The position numbers and the translations under genes were made by a program. Shown here piece after piece: positions 54,704 through 62,433 of a DNA stretch of 64,000 nucleotides. Under the pieces are notes generated by a model. That model saw only the letters and a program-made list of their open reading frames with translations, did not search any database and was not told the origin of the DNA. Position 1 is the first letter of the stretch. Each line of letters starts with the position of its first letter. Origin of the DNA: Pseudomonas putida (GTDB taxonomy: Bacteria; Pseudomonadota; Gammaproteobacteria; Pseudomonadales; Pseudomonadaceae). The stretch lies in NCBI GenBank assembly GCA_041879295.1, contig CP047152.1, positions 2,113,501 through 2,177,500 of the forward strand, read 5' to 3'.

Positions 54704-54932
54704 CGTCTGTACGATATCTGCAACCCGTACCAAATGTTCGATTCTGGCCGAACACTGCCTTTCGTCCCCGGCAGCTATGGGTCGACAGCGGACTGTGGGA
54801 GGTGGATGTAGCTGACGACCAGGACAGATCTTGGTTGGCAGAACGCTTGGATGGGGGAGTAAAGCTGTCTAAAACCGCCCGAAAGCGTCTCGGTTTTATT
54901 GGGCCAAAGTCGCTGAAACTGGCTGAACCGTA
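54704..54932. other. Non-coding stretch with degenerate repeat and hairpin
   Basis: No gene seen. Contains GCAGCTATGGGTCGACAGCGGA at 54770-54791 (GGGTCG-type repeat) and an AAAACCG/CGGTTTT hairpin near 54870-54897 that may end transcription from either side. Confidence 0.4.
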
Positions 54933-55241
54933 TTAGACAGGCCAGATGGTCCACCAGGCGGTCAAGACTCGGAAGGTAAAAGGGAGCAGCCCGAGGATCG
55001 CGACGATTGCGCGCAGACTCGGCCCTTTCGAGGCAGGCAGAGACCAGGCCCGCCGGACCCATCGCGGGCATCCAACGCCGAGCGCTATAGTTGTCACAAG
55101 CGCCCACTGGAGTAACTGCCAGTACAGTGTGTAAAGGCTGGCAGAAGTACTGTTCAGCCCAACTGATTGAAGCCCAGCCCCGCGCTGGGTTTTTGCATTC
55201 ATGCGACGCCATGAGGCGCTTGTGATAGCAGGGCCGGGCAT
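54933..55241 (-). CDS. Possible small membrane protein downstream of the PL7 gene
   Basis: A 102-codon frame that starts 6 bases after the PL7 stop, so coupling is possible. The product would have two hydrophobic stretches (LYWQLLQWALVTTIALGVG and AIVAILGLLPFTFRVLTAWW). Against it: no ribosome site, no family, and a plus-strand terminator hairpin (55172) inside the frame. A holin-like role would fit a prophage remnant but is a guess. Confidence 0.3.
   Translation of the reverse strand: MPGPAITSASWRRMNAKTQRGAGLQSVGLNSTSASLYTLYWQLLQWALVTTIALGVGCPRWVRRAWSLPASKGPSLRAIVAILGLLPFTFRVLTAWWTIWPV
55172..55195 (+). terminator. Terminator-like hairpin
   Basis: CCCAG-CCCCGCG-CTGGG followed by TTTTT on the plus strand. 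No plus-strand gene is evident upstream; it may end an RNA covering roughly 55050-55190. Confidence 0.5.
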
Positions 55242-55247
55242 CGACGT

Positions 55248-55922
55248 TCAGCGGTGGATGAGCGAGAGCTCGCTGATGATGCAGATTGAGCCGTCCTCGA
55301 CGGGTGTTGCGTCGGTGTAATCGACCTGGTTGTAGACCCCGCCGTGGAACTCGAACAGGTGTGAAGCCCAGGTGCTGTCGAGCTGCAAATTGCCCGACGA
55401 GGCGGTTACCCCGTTGCATTCGGCCGTCACGGTTACCACGCCTTCAGACGTGGTGTGAAGGCTGATGTGGAACGTCGCACCCAGTGGCACCCCCTTCAGG
55501 ACTGTGGAATTCACCGGGTCGGTCTGGTTGAAGGTTCGCCGAAACCCCAGGGTGATGTTGCCCTTGTTCCAGAACACCTTTACCGGCGGGCCGTCATCCC
55601 CGCGTACGTGCATCTGGGCAATGACCACCTTCTGCGCGGAGTTGACCTTGGTCAGCGTCATGGTCTGGCGATTCCAGTGATTCTGGGCGCTGGCCAGCGT
55701 CCAGTCATGCGTTTCTGTCCATTCGCAGCGTGTCCTGTGGGTGCTTTTGCTCGAAGCACCTTTGGTGGGGGCTGAGAACTGGATCGAGCCATCGCTGAGC
55801 ACCGTCACGATGCTGGGAAAGCGGGCAATCGCTTCAGCACCGTTTAGCTCCAGAGCAACGGGATTGGTTGAGGAGACGGCTACCGGTGTGGCAATGGTGA
55901 GGTTGCTGATATCTACGGCCAT
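55248..55922 (-). CDS. Polysaccharide lyase family 7 (alginate lyase-like) protein
   Basis: A 224-residue beta-jelly-roll protein. The PL7 landmarks are recognisable though varied: HRTRCEWTE for the R-E-R strand, VIAQMHV for QIH, and HLFEFHGGVYNQ for YFKAGVYNQ. PL7 enzymes cleave alginate by beta-elimination. No signal peptide (MAVDISNLTI), so secretion or release by lysis is needed if it acts outside. AGGAG precedes the ATG. Two palindromes of the repressor type (TTAGC-N5-GCTAA, one with a mismatch) lie 66-105 bp upstream, placing it in a prophage-like control circuit. Confidence 0.8.
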   Translation of the reverse strand: MAVDISNLTIATPVAVSSTNPVALELNGAEAIARFPSIVTVLSDGSIQFSAPTKGASSKSTHRTRCEWTETHDWTLASAQNHWNRQTMTLTKVNSAQKVVIAQMHVRGDDGPPVKVFWNKGNITLGFRRTFNQTDPVNSTVLKGVPLGATFHISLHTTSEGVVTVTAECNGVTASSGNLQLDSTWASHLFEFHGGVYNQVDYTDATPVEDGSICIISELSLIHR

Positions 55923-55987
55923 GGGGAACTCCTGGCGAAAGGGTTTGAGTGGTAGAGCAGCCGTGCAAATGGCTGCTGAACACAAAG

Positions 55988-56027
55988 TTAGCCCACGGCT
56001 AAAATCAAATCAATAGCTTTGGGCTAA
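55988..56027. promoter_or_regulatory. Paired repressor operators TTAGC-N5-GCTAA
   Basis: Exact site at 55988-56002 and a second with one mismatch (ATAGC-TTTGG-GCTAA) at 56013-56027, 25 bp apart, between the PL7 gene and the DUF1654 gene. The same palindrome occurs upstream of the S24 repressor. Confidence 0.65.
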
Positions 56028-56155
56028 AATAATTTCGCTTTGGGGGTATGTTACCTATTGGCGAAATTTTTAGCGGTGGGGCTTTACGCTGTATTTGGCG
56101 GTGAGATAAGCTTTCGCTGAGCACTGTACGAATATACAGCTATCAGGATAAGAAT

Positions 56156-56479
56156 ATGTCTAGGCACATGCAGTCGGAACCTCAACAGCGCCAGGAAATG
56201 ACTGGAATAGAGCGGCTTAGCCTGCGGGTATCGTCAATGATCAACCACCCGCTCGCGCAGACGCAGCGTTGGGTAGTGGTGCACCGCCTGGATAACGACG
56301 GTGAAGCGGAATGGGAGGAGGTGATGGGCCAGTTGCGGGAAACGCCCGAGTTGCAGCTGACGTTTAATGATGACGCTAGCGTGACGGTGCGATGGGCGCG
56401 CAGCAGCGTGGAAGAGCGTGATGATTTTGTCGTCGAGCGCGACTGCGAGGTGCAGGTCGAGGAGGCGGCTCCTTTCTGA
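56156..56479 (+). CDS. DUF1654 protein
   Basis: A 107-residue protein with ERLSLRVSSMINHPLAQTQRWVVVHRLD and WEEVMGQLRETPELQLTFNDDASVTVRW, the DUF1654 pattern common in Pseudomonas phage and prophage-like loci. AGGATAAG lies before the ATG. Divergent from the PL7 gene, convergent with the repressor gene. Function unknown. Confidence 0.8.
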   Translation: MSRHMQSEPQQRQEMTGIERLSLRVSSMINHPLAQTQRWVVVHRLDNDGEAEWEEVMGQLRETPELQLTFNDDASVTVRWARSSVEERDDFVVERDCEVQVEEAAPF

Positions 56480-56490
56480 ACTTCAGCAAA

Positions 56491-56512
56491 AGCCCGCCGG
56501 TCAGGGCGGGCT
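56491..56512. terminator. Bidirectional terminator between DUF1654 and repressor genes
   Basis: Stem AGCCCGCC/GGCGGGCT with a 6-base loop between two convergent stop codons; T run better on the minus strand. Confidence 0.75.
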
Positions 56513-56517
56513 TCGGT

Positions 56518-57342
56518 TTATACCAGGTGGGCATTCCACACCAGGAGGACCCTGGCCTGTATGTAGGTCTCTTCCCGACGAATCATGCGATCTTTGTGCC
56601 GCGAGTTGTCGGAGATCATTTCGAAGTGGTCCTCGTCCGCGATCTGTAACCGCTTGATGTAGATGTGGTCGCCCCAGGAAAAGAAGTAGATGCCATCGCC
56701 GACGAACTCTCGGATGCTGACATCGACGATCAGCGGGTCGCGGTGCCTGATGGTTGGCTCCATCGACTGACCCCAGCCGGTCACCATCTTCAGGTGATAG
56801 TGCTCGCTGAACTCTACGCCCAGCTCGCGCAGGTGGCTGGGGCTGACGCGAACGTCCTTGAACATCTCAGGGTAGTCGTGGGGTATCTGGCCGCCGCCCA
56901 TGGCAGCCCGCACGTCATAGTGGGCAATCCACACTTCGTCACCGACCAGGCCGGGGCGAAGCGGCTCGGCTTTCAGCAGCGTGGCATCTGCAGGCTCTTG
57001 CGCAGCTGCCAGCAGCCTTTGCCGGGTTTCTTCAGAAATCCCTTTGCCGCTTCGGGCAAGCATCTGCTTGACCAGGTCGGCTGCGGAGAGCCTGTTATCA
57101 CCTGACTCGACTGCCGCTTGCACGTGTTCGCCTGGTGACAGTGCGTCGAACCAGCCCCGTGGCAAGCCTTCGATGCCCTCGATGCGGCGGGCCACGTCAT
57201 CGCCCAGGTTTTTCACGGTCTTGTCGGAAAGAATCTGGCTCAGGTGTGCAGGCGCCATCCCCCAGCGCTCTGCGCAGGTGCCCTTTCTCTGGCTGCCGAT
57301 CAGTTTCACCAGGTTGTGCTTGCGAATTTGGTAAATGTCCAT
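56518..57342 (-). CDS. Phage-type repressor: HTH plus S24 (LexA-like) peptidase
   Basis: A 274-residue CI/PrtR-like repressor. N-terminal helix-turn-helix region IRKHNLVKLIGSQRKGTCAERWGMAPAHLSQILS; C-terminal S24 domain with the catalytic serine in TGWGQSMEPTI and lysine in HIYIKRLQI. Such repressors self-cleave when RecA is activated by DNA damage. Start uncertain between 57342 and 57354 (MLHPMD). Its upstream region has two perfect TTAGC-N5-GCTAA sites and one degenerate site, so it very likely regulates itself. Confidence 0.88.
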   Translation of the reverse strand: MDIYQIRKHNLVKLIGSQRKGTCAERWGMAPAHLSQILSDKTVKNLGDDVARRIEGIEGLPRGWFDALSPGEHVQAAVESGDNRLSAADLVKQMLARSGKGISEETRQRLLAAAQEPADATLLKAEPLRPGLVGDEVWIAHYDVRAAMGGGQIPHDYPEMFKDVRVSPSHLRELGVEFSEHYHLKMVTGWGQSMEPTIRHRDPLIVDVSIREFVGDGIYFFSWGDHIYIKRLQIADEDHFEMISDNSRHKDRMIRREETYIQARVLLVWNAHLV

Positions 57343-57362
57343 GGGGTGAAGCATGCCAGTGT

Positions 57363-57427
57363 TTAGCTTGCTGCTAAATGTGCGCACGGCTAAATCTGCT
57401 CTTGTAGTAATGTTAGCTGTAGGCTAA
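57363..57427. promoter_or_regulatory. Operator array of the S24 repressor
   Basis: TTAGC-TTGCT-GCTAA at 57363-57377, a degenerate TGTGC-GCACG-GCTAA at 57379-57393, and TTAGC-TGTAG-GCTAA at 57413-57427. Placement just upstream of the repressor and 80 bp before the plus-strand holin-like gene suits divergent lambda-OR-type control. Confidence 0.7.
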
Positions 57428-57506
57428 ATTAAACGCGCGAACAAGGAAAGCTATCGAGACATTTTTCTCCAGGGCTGATCACACCATCATCTGTAATGAG
57501 GTTCAC

Positions 57507-57845
57507 ATGGATCCGACCGACCTCGGCCCGGGCACCGTCACTTGGTTGGGCGGTACGGGGACTGTACTGCTAGGTGCGTTTCTTTGGCTGCGCAAGTGGT
57601 TGTCCCGCGATGCAGTCGACCGTGCGATGGACAATGCCGAGATTGCAGTCATCCGTCGTCTGACAGAACTCCTGGATATCGAACGGGACGCCCGAAGAGA
57701 GGCGCAGGCAAAAGCTGATCTGCTGACCAAGGAACGAAACGAGCTGGTGATGACCGTGGGCCGGCTGCAGGGCAAGGTCATGGTGCTGACCAGTCAGCTG
57801 GGCAGTAGCGGCCGAACACGAGGTGGCAACCCCGGCAATCCGTGA
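57507..57845 (+). CDS. Small prophage-type membrane/coiled-coil protein (holin-like position)
   Basis: A 112-residue protein with one membrane segment (VTWLGGTGTVLLGAFLWL) followed by a charged coiled coil (LLDIERDARREAQAKADLLTKERNELV) and a Gly/Asn-rich tail. TGAGGT precedes the ATG. Proteins of this kind occur in lysis or early regions of Pseudomonas prophages. Divergent from the repressor across the operator array. Confidence 0.65.
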   Translation: MDPTDLGPGTVTWLGGTGTVLLGAFLWLRKWLSRDAVDRAMDNAEIAVIRRLTELLDIERDARREAQAKADLLTKERNELVMTVGRLQGKVMVLTSQLGSSGRTRGGNPGNP

Positions 57846-57850
57846 AGAAC

Positions 57851-57877
57851 AAAAAAAAGCCCGCCAGTTTGGCGGGC
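57851..57877 (-). terminator. Terminator of the 60-residue gene
   Basis: Perfect stem GCCCGCC/GGCGGGC, 5-base loop, T8 run on the minus strand. Confidence 0.85.
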
Positions 57878-57913
57878 AACAGGGCTTAGGGAGCAACGCA
57901 CAACAAATTCGGG

Positions 57914-58096
57914 TCAGGCAGCCAAGGTGCCTGGCTGCAACTGTTCGGCCAGTGCCCGGGCTGAGGCGAGCGTCGGCATCGGGCCGCTGACGGCTTCACC
58001 GTTGCGAACCAGGTACCAGCACGCCAGCAGGCCCTGCTCACGCAGTGAGGCGGGAACGGCGCTACCGACAACGGACATGATCTGGATAGTGGCCAT
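57914..58096 (-). CDS. Small conserved hypothetical protein, 60 residues
   Basis: MATIQIMSVVGSAVPASLRE..., with WYLVRNGEAVSGPMPTLASARALAEQL. AGGAGGT lies 5 bases before the ATG and a strong terminator follows, so it is a real short transcription unit. No family recognised. Confidence 0.65.
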   Translation of the reverse strand: MATIQIMSVVGSAVPASLREQGLLACWYLVRNGEAVSGPMPTLASARALAEQLQPGTLAA

Positions 58097-58330
58097 GGGG
58101 ACCTCCTGTGAAACATGGCTTCACCATACGCAGCAGCCGGGGCTGTTTGAAATTAACTTCCTCGATAGTGATCATTGGTTCTATCAACCGTTACCACGTC
58201 CGGCCTTGTTACTTTGACTCCGTTGTTTGTCAACCGAGCACAGTGAAGCGGTAAAGGTTGTGTCAGGGGCGACCAGTGGCTGACTCTGTTACGCTGGATA
58301 AACGTTTCAGTCATGACTAAGGAGCCTGTT

Positions 58331-59152
58331 ATGCCGACAACTCCAAGCCGGGACACCGTGCTTTGCATCTCTCTGGCCGGTCGCCCGGGGACCTTCGGTG
58401 TGCGCTTTCACAACCACCTGTACCAGCAGCTGGGCCTGGACTTCTACTACAAGGCCATGCGCACCGATGACCTGCCGGCGGCGGTGGCAGGGATCCGCGC
58501 TTTGGGTATTCGCGGCTGTGGGGTGTCGATGCCCTACAAGGAAGCCTGCATGGCTTTGGTCGATGAAATCGATCCCTCGGCGGCGGCCATTGAGTCGGTC
58601 AATACCCTTGTCAACTGCAATGGCCACCTGAAGGCTTACAACACCGATTACCTGGCCGTGCGCCAATTGCTGGTGCAGCACCAGGTCGATCCGGGCACTG
58701 CGTTTGCCCTGCGAGGCAGCGGGGGCATGGCCAAGGCCGTGGCCAGCGCCTTGCGCGATGCCGGCTTTGCCGAAGGCATTATCGTTGCACGCAACGAGCA
58801 GGCCGGGCGTCAGTTGGCGGATGTCTGTGGTTATCGCTGGATGCCTGAGCCTGGCGATATCTGCCCGCCGATGCTGGTAAACGTGACGCCGATCGGTATG
58901 GCAGGCGGGCAGGAGGCAGATGAGCTGGCGTTTCCCGAGCACGCCATCGCGGCGGCGGAGCGGCTGTTCGATGTGGTGGCGATGCCGGCGCAGACGCCGC
59001 TGATTCGTCGGGCTCAGGCGTTGGGCAAGCCGGTGATCACTGGGCTGGAGGTCATAGCGTTGCAGGCGCTGGAACAGTTTGTGTTGTACACCGGGGTAAG
59101 GCCATCGCAGGAGCAGGTGGATGCGGCTGTGGCGTACGCGCGCGCTATCTAG
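58331..59152 (+). CDS. Shikimate dehydrogenase-like protein
   Basis: A 273-residue AroE-family protein with GVSMPYKEACM and NTDYLAVRQLL for shikimate binding, and the NAD(P) loop RGSGGMAKAVASALRDAG, where AroE usually has GAGG. The divergent loop and the short N-terminal extension point to an AroE paralogue rather than the housekeeping enzyme; substrate unknown. AAGGAG precedes the ATG at 58331. Confidence 0.82.
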   Translation: MPTTPSRDTVLCISLAGRPGTFGVRFHNHLYQQLGLDFYYKAMRTDDLPAAVAGIRALGIRGCGVSMPYKEACMALVDEIDPSAAAIESVNTLVNCNGHLKAYNTDYLAVRQLLVQHQVDPGTAFALRGSGGMAKAVASALRDAGFAEGIIVARNEQAGRQLADVCGYRWMPEPGDICPPMLVNVTPIGMAGGQEADELAFPEHAIAAAERLFDVVAMPAQTPLIRRAQALGKPVITGLEVIALQALEQFVLYTGVRPSQEQVDAAVAYARAI

Positions 59153-59206
59153 TTGCCCCGGCCCCCTTCACGGTTTCAACTGCGAAGGGGGCTGGCGAAA
59201 CCAGGG

Positions 59207-59449
59207 TCAGAACACCTTGTTCCCGCCATCGAGCTGCTTGTCGACCAGTGCACGGCCGTGGGCCAGTGACACATGCTGCGCATTCTCAAGGTCGGAGAAG
59301 AACTGCATTGGCATCGACATGCGCTTGCTGGTGTGCCCATCAGGGGCCGTGATCAGGCAGCCGGCGGCATAGGGCAGGGGTGAGTCGGGGTGGGGCATCA
59401 CGCTGGCGGTGATGGTGTGCTCGCGGTATTCACAGTGAAGAGATTGCAT
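59207..59449 (-). CDS. Conserved hypothetical protein, 80 residues
   Basis: MQSLHCEYREHTITASVMPHP with a LPYAAGCLITAPDGHTSKRMSMPMQFFSDLENAQ core and a helical tail. AAGGACG precedes the ATG at 59449; the longer frame to 59497 lacks one. No family recognised. 97 bp upstream of it, on the same strand, the gloA gene ends. Confidence 0.65.
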   Translation of the reverse strand: MQSLHCEYREHTITASVMPHPDSPLPYAAGCLITAPDGHTSKRMSMPMQFFSDLENAQHVSLAHGRALVDKQLDGGNKVF

Positions 59450-59546
59450 CGTCCTTACCTCGCTGTGGCATGTGAAGCAGTTACCTTCGTATACCACAGC
59501 AAGAGGCCGGGAGTTCCCGGCCCGACGAACGCGCCGCGACGAACGC

Positions 59547-60074
59547 TCAGCCTTTGAGCTCGGTTGGCTGGATTACTTCGACCCAGTAACCGTCCGGGTC
59601 CTTGACGAAGGCCAGGTGGTTCATGCGCCCGTCTTGCAGGCGTTTCTGGAACGGTACTTCCAGTTCCTCGAAGCGCGCGCAAGCGGCGCGTACGTCGGGT
59701 ACCGAAATGCAGATATGGCCAAAGCCGCGTGGATCGGTGTTGCCATTGTGGTAGGCGAACTCGGCATCGTTTTCGGTGCCATGGTTGTGGGTCAGCTCCA
59801 GCACGCCGGGGATCGACTTCATCCACTGGTGGCGGGCGTTGTCATCAGCGGGGATCTGTGCCGGGTCGACCAGGGCCAGGAAGTACAGGCTGAAAGCGGC
59901 TTCAGGGAAGTCACGCTTGTCCACCAGGCGGAAGCCCAGCACGCGGGTGTAGAAGTCCAGCGACTTCTCGATGTCCTTGACCCGCAGCATGGTGTGGTTG
60001 AAGACGAACTGGGCGGTGGCGGCGTCAGGTTGTGCGGTGACGCCAGGCAGGGTTTGCAGATCGTGCAGGCTCAT
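59547..60074 (-). CDS. gloA: Lactoylglutathione lyase (glyoxalase I)
   Basis: A 175-residue glyoxalase I converting the methylglyoxal-glutathione hemithioacetal to S-lactoylglutathione. Metal ligands His in FNHTMLR, Glu in LELTHN, His in GHICISV and Glu in WVEVIQP. AGGAG precedes the ATG at 60074. Length matches the long zinc-type pseudomonad GloA. Confidence 0.93.
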   Translation of the reverse strand: MSLHDLQTLPGVTAQPDAATAQFVFNHTMLRVKDIEKSLDFYTRVLGFRLVDKRDFPEAAFSLYFLALVDPAQIPADDNARHQWMKSIPGVLELTHNHGTENDAEFAYHNGNTDPRGFGHICISVPDVRAACARFEELEVPFQKRLQDGRMNHLAFVKDPDGYWVEVIQPTELKG

Positions 60075-60298
60075 GGGAACTCCTGAGACGGGGCCGGGCG
60101 CAAGGCGCCGGCAAAACAGACAGGCTGGCCATGATACGGCAGTGCGACGATTGCGCAAATGAAAGCGCCCTGCAAAGGCAGGGCGCTGAAATTAGAGGCC
60201 CGCATGTGCGGGCGCGTGATGGGGTCGCTAATCCTTTAGCTGTTTCGATACTGAGCCAGTCCTTGTGAAAAAAGTGTGAAGCCTGTGTGCACATTTCA

Positions 60299-60658
60299 TC
60301 AGCGTACCCAGCTTTCTACCGTGGCGGCCCCATACTGTTCTTTCCAGGCTTTGAGGCCGCGGTGGTTGCCGCCTTTGGTCTCGATTCGCTCGCCAGTGTG
60401 CGGGTTCTGATAGACCTTGACCACCCGCGGGCGGCGTTGTTGCTTGGGCGGTGTGCTGGAAGTGCGGGCCACAGCCTTCGGGTCGAGGATGGCGATGATA
60501 TCGCGCAGGCTCTTGTCATAGCTTTTCATCAGGCCGACTAGTTTCTGCTCGAATTCGATTTCGCGTTTGAGGCCGGCATCCTTTTTCAACGCTTCCAGTT
60601 GCGCCATCTGTTCCTGGAGCGCTTTTTCGGCAGCACGAAACTCTGCAAGTCTGGACAC
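60299..60658 (-). CDS. turB: MvaT/MvaU-family xenogeneic silencer (H-NS-like)
   Basis: A 119-residue nucleoid protein that silences AT-rich DNA. N-terminal coiled coil (LAEFRAAEKALQEQMAQLEALKKDAG), linker, then the DNA-binding part VVKVYQNPHTGERIETKGGNHRGLKAWKEQYG with the TKGGN loop. The SRLAEFRAAEKAL start is of MvaU/TurB type; the symbol follows P. putida naming and is from memory. The GTG at 60658 is preferred over GTG 60667 because AGGAG ends too close to the latter. Confidence 0.88.
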   Translation of the reverse strand: MSRLAEFRAAEKALQEQMAQLEALKKDAGLKREIEFEQKLVGLMKSYDKSLRDIIAILDPKAVARTSSTPPKQQRRPRVVKVYQNPHTGERIETKGGNHRGLKAWKEQYGAATVESWVR

Positions 60659-61007
60659 TGTAATCACTCCTGTACGTCAGTCGTGGCAGGGCGTGACGAA
60701 CATTGAAGAAGAGTAAAAACGCCGGCCACGCAGGTGGGTTCCACTGTTCGCTGATATCGAGTGTAGTCATTCATGGCTACTGGGTAAACTGCTAACTTTT
60801 TGTAAGTAATCCGGGAACTTTCCCAGTTTTGCGGGCGATATTTTGCAGTTTTTCTGCGGTTGCGCGACCGGATGCCTAGACCATGGTCCAATGGCCCGCA
60901 CCAGAGCCTTTGCGCGATCATTTCAGATGATGGCCGACCCATGTTCGGACCTGCCGCAGTGCCGTGGCCAGCCTGTGCCACAGGTTGTTAACTCGTCTTC
61001 ATTCTGG

Positions 61008-62309
61008 ATGTTTCCTCGCATGTTTTCCCCTTTCCCCCTCGCTCCCGGGCGCCGTGTTACCGGCCTGTTTCTATTGTGTGCCGGTGTCAACGCCCAGGCT
61101 GCCGGGTTTCTTGAAGACAGCAGTGCCAGGGTCGAAGCACGCAATGTCTATTTCAACCGGGACTTCCGGGACGGTTACAGCAGTTCCAGCCAGGGCGCAT
61201 CCAAGCGCGAAGAGTGGGCACAAGGCTTCATCCTCAATGTGCAATCGGGTTATACGCAAGGCCCGGTAGGTTTCGGTGTGGATGCGCTGGGCATGTTCGG
61301 CTTCAAACTGGATTCCAGCCCGGCCGACAGTAACAGTGGGTTACTGCCCTCGTCCGGTCACGATCCCCGGCACTCGGCCGACCAGTATGCGAAGATGGGC
61401 CTGGCGGCCAAGGTCAAGGTCTCCAGTACTGTGCTGAAGTACGGCTCAATGATGCCGGATGTGCCGTTGCTCAAGTACAACGATGGCCGTCTGCTCCCGA
61501 CCCTGTTCCAGGGTGCCATGCTCACCTCCGAAGAACTGCACGACCTGAAGTTCACCCTGGCTCGCCTGGACAAATACACGGCTCGGGATTCCACCGACCG
61601 CCAGGACATCCGCGTGCATTGCAAGAACAAGCGTTATGCTTGCGGTACCGAAGCCGACCACTTCGACCTGGCCGGTGTCGACTATCGCTTCAACGAGCGT
61701 TTCAGCGCTCAGTACCAAGTGGCCAGGCTGGAGAACATCTATCGCCAGCACTTTCTCGGGCTGGTGGCCAGTCAACCGCTGGCGGTGGGCAGCCTGTCGG
61801 CTGACTTACGGCTGATCAAAAGTGATGACATCGGCAATGCCCGTGCGGGCGAAATCGACCATCGCGCCTTCAGCGGCATGTTTGGCTACAGCGTCGGTGG
61901 CCACAAGATCAGCGCCGGCTGGCAACGCATGTATGGCAATAGCGCCATGCCGTACCTGGATGGCAGCAACCCGTATCTGGTCAACTACGCCCAGGTCAAT
62001 GATTTCGCCGCTGCCCAGGAGCGCTCCTGGCAAGTACGCTACGACTACGACTTCAAGGCGCTGGGTGTGCCCGGCCTGACCTTCTTCACCCGTTACATCA
62101 ACGGCGACAATATCAAGGTGCCGGGCAGCCGTGCCGAAGGCAAGGAGTGGGAACGCGACACCGAGTTCAAGTACCAGGTACAAAGTGGCACTTTCAAGGA
62201 TGTCAGCGTACGCCTGCGTAACTCCACCTACCGCAGTAACTATGAAAAGTGGGCGCGTGACATGGATGAGACGCGGGTCATTGTAAGTTACAATTTCTCG
62301 CTGTTCTAG
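61008..62309 (+). CDS. OprD-family outer-membrane porin
   Basis: A porin of about 433 residues with signal peptide ending NAQA|AG, then the OprD-family start GFLEDSSARVEARNVYFNRDF and features KVKVSSTVLKYGSMMPDVPLL, GAMLTSEELHDLKFTLARLDKY and the terminal RVIVSYNFSLF with C-terminal Phe. It admits amino acids, peptides or aromatic acids; the substrate cannot be told. Start at ATG 61008 or 61020; the ribosome site is weak. The open frame upstream to 60843 is not part of the gene. Confidence 0.9.
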   Translation: MFPRMFSPFPLAPGRRVTGLFLLCAGVNAQAAGFLEDSSARVEARNVYFNRDFRDGYSSSSQGASKREEWAQGFILNVQSGYTQGPVGFGVDALGMFGFKLDSSPADSNSGLLPSSGHDPRHSADQYAKMGLAAKVKVSSTVLKYGSMMPDVPLLKYNDGRLLPTLFQGAMLTSEELHDLKFTLARLDKYTARDSTDRQDIRVHCKNKRYACGTEADHFDLAGVDYRFNERFSAQYQVARLENIYRQHFLGLVASQPLAVGSLSADLRLIKSDDIGNARAGEIDHRAFSGMFGYSVGGHKISAGWQRMYGNSAMPYLDGSNPYLVNYAQVNDFAAAQERSWQVRYDYDFKALGVPGLTFFTRYINGDNIKVPGSRAEGKEWERDTEFKYQVQSGTFKDVSVRLRNSTYRSNYEKWARDMDETRVIVSYNFSLF

Positions 62310-62433
62310 ACATCCTAGGGCAACGCATTCAATACTGCTGGCGCGCGGGGATGCAGGTGAGGACACCACGTCGTGTGAAGAAGTGCCCGAGCCTGTATCC
62401 TGTGCTGTGGTACTTTGCCATGTGGCGCAGTTT

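Noticed and set aside
46810..54791. Integron cassette array (attC sites) as explanation for the orphan genes
   Set aside because: The spacers lack the conserved RYYYAAC/GTTRRRY core and no integron integrase is present; genes point in both directions.
54775..55419. 214-codon minus-strand frame across the PL7 gene end
   Set aside because: Overlaps the PL7 reading frame, no ribosome site, no family; composition irregular.
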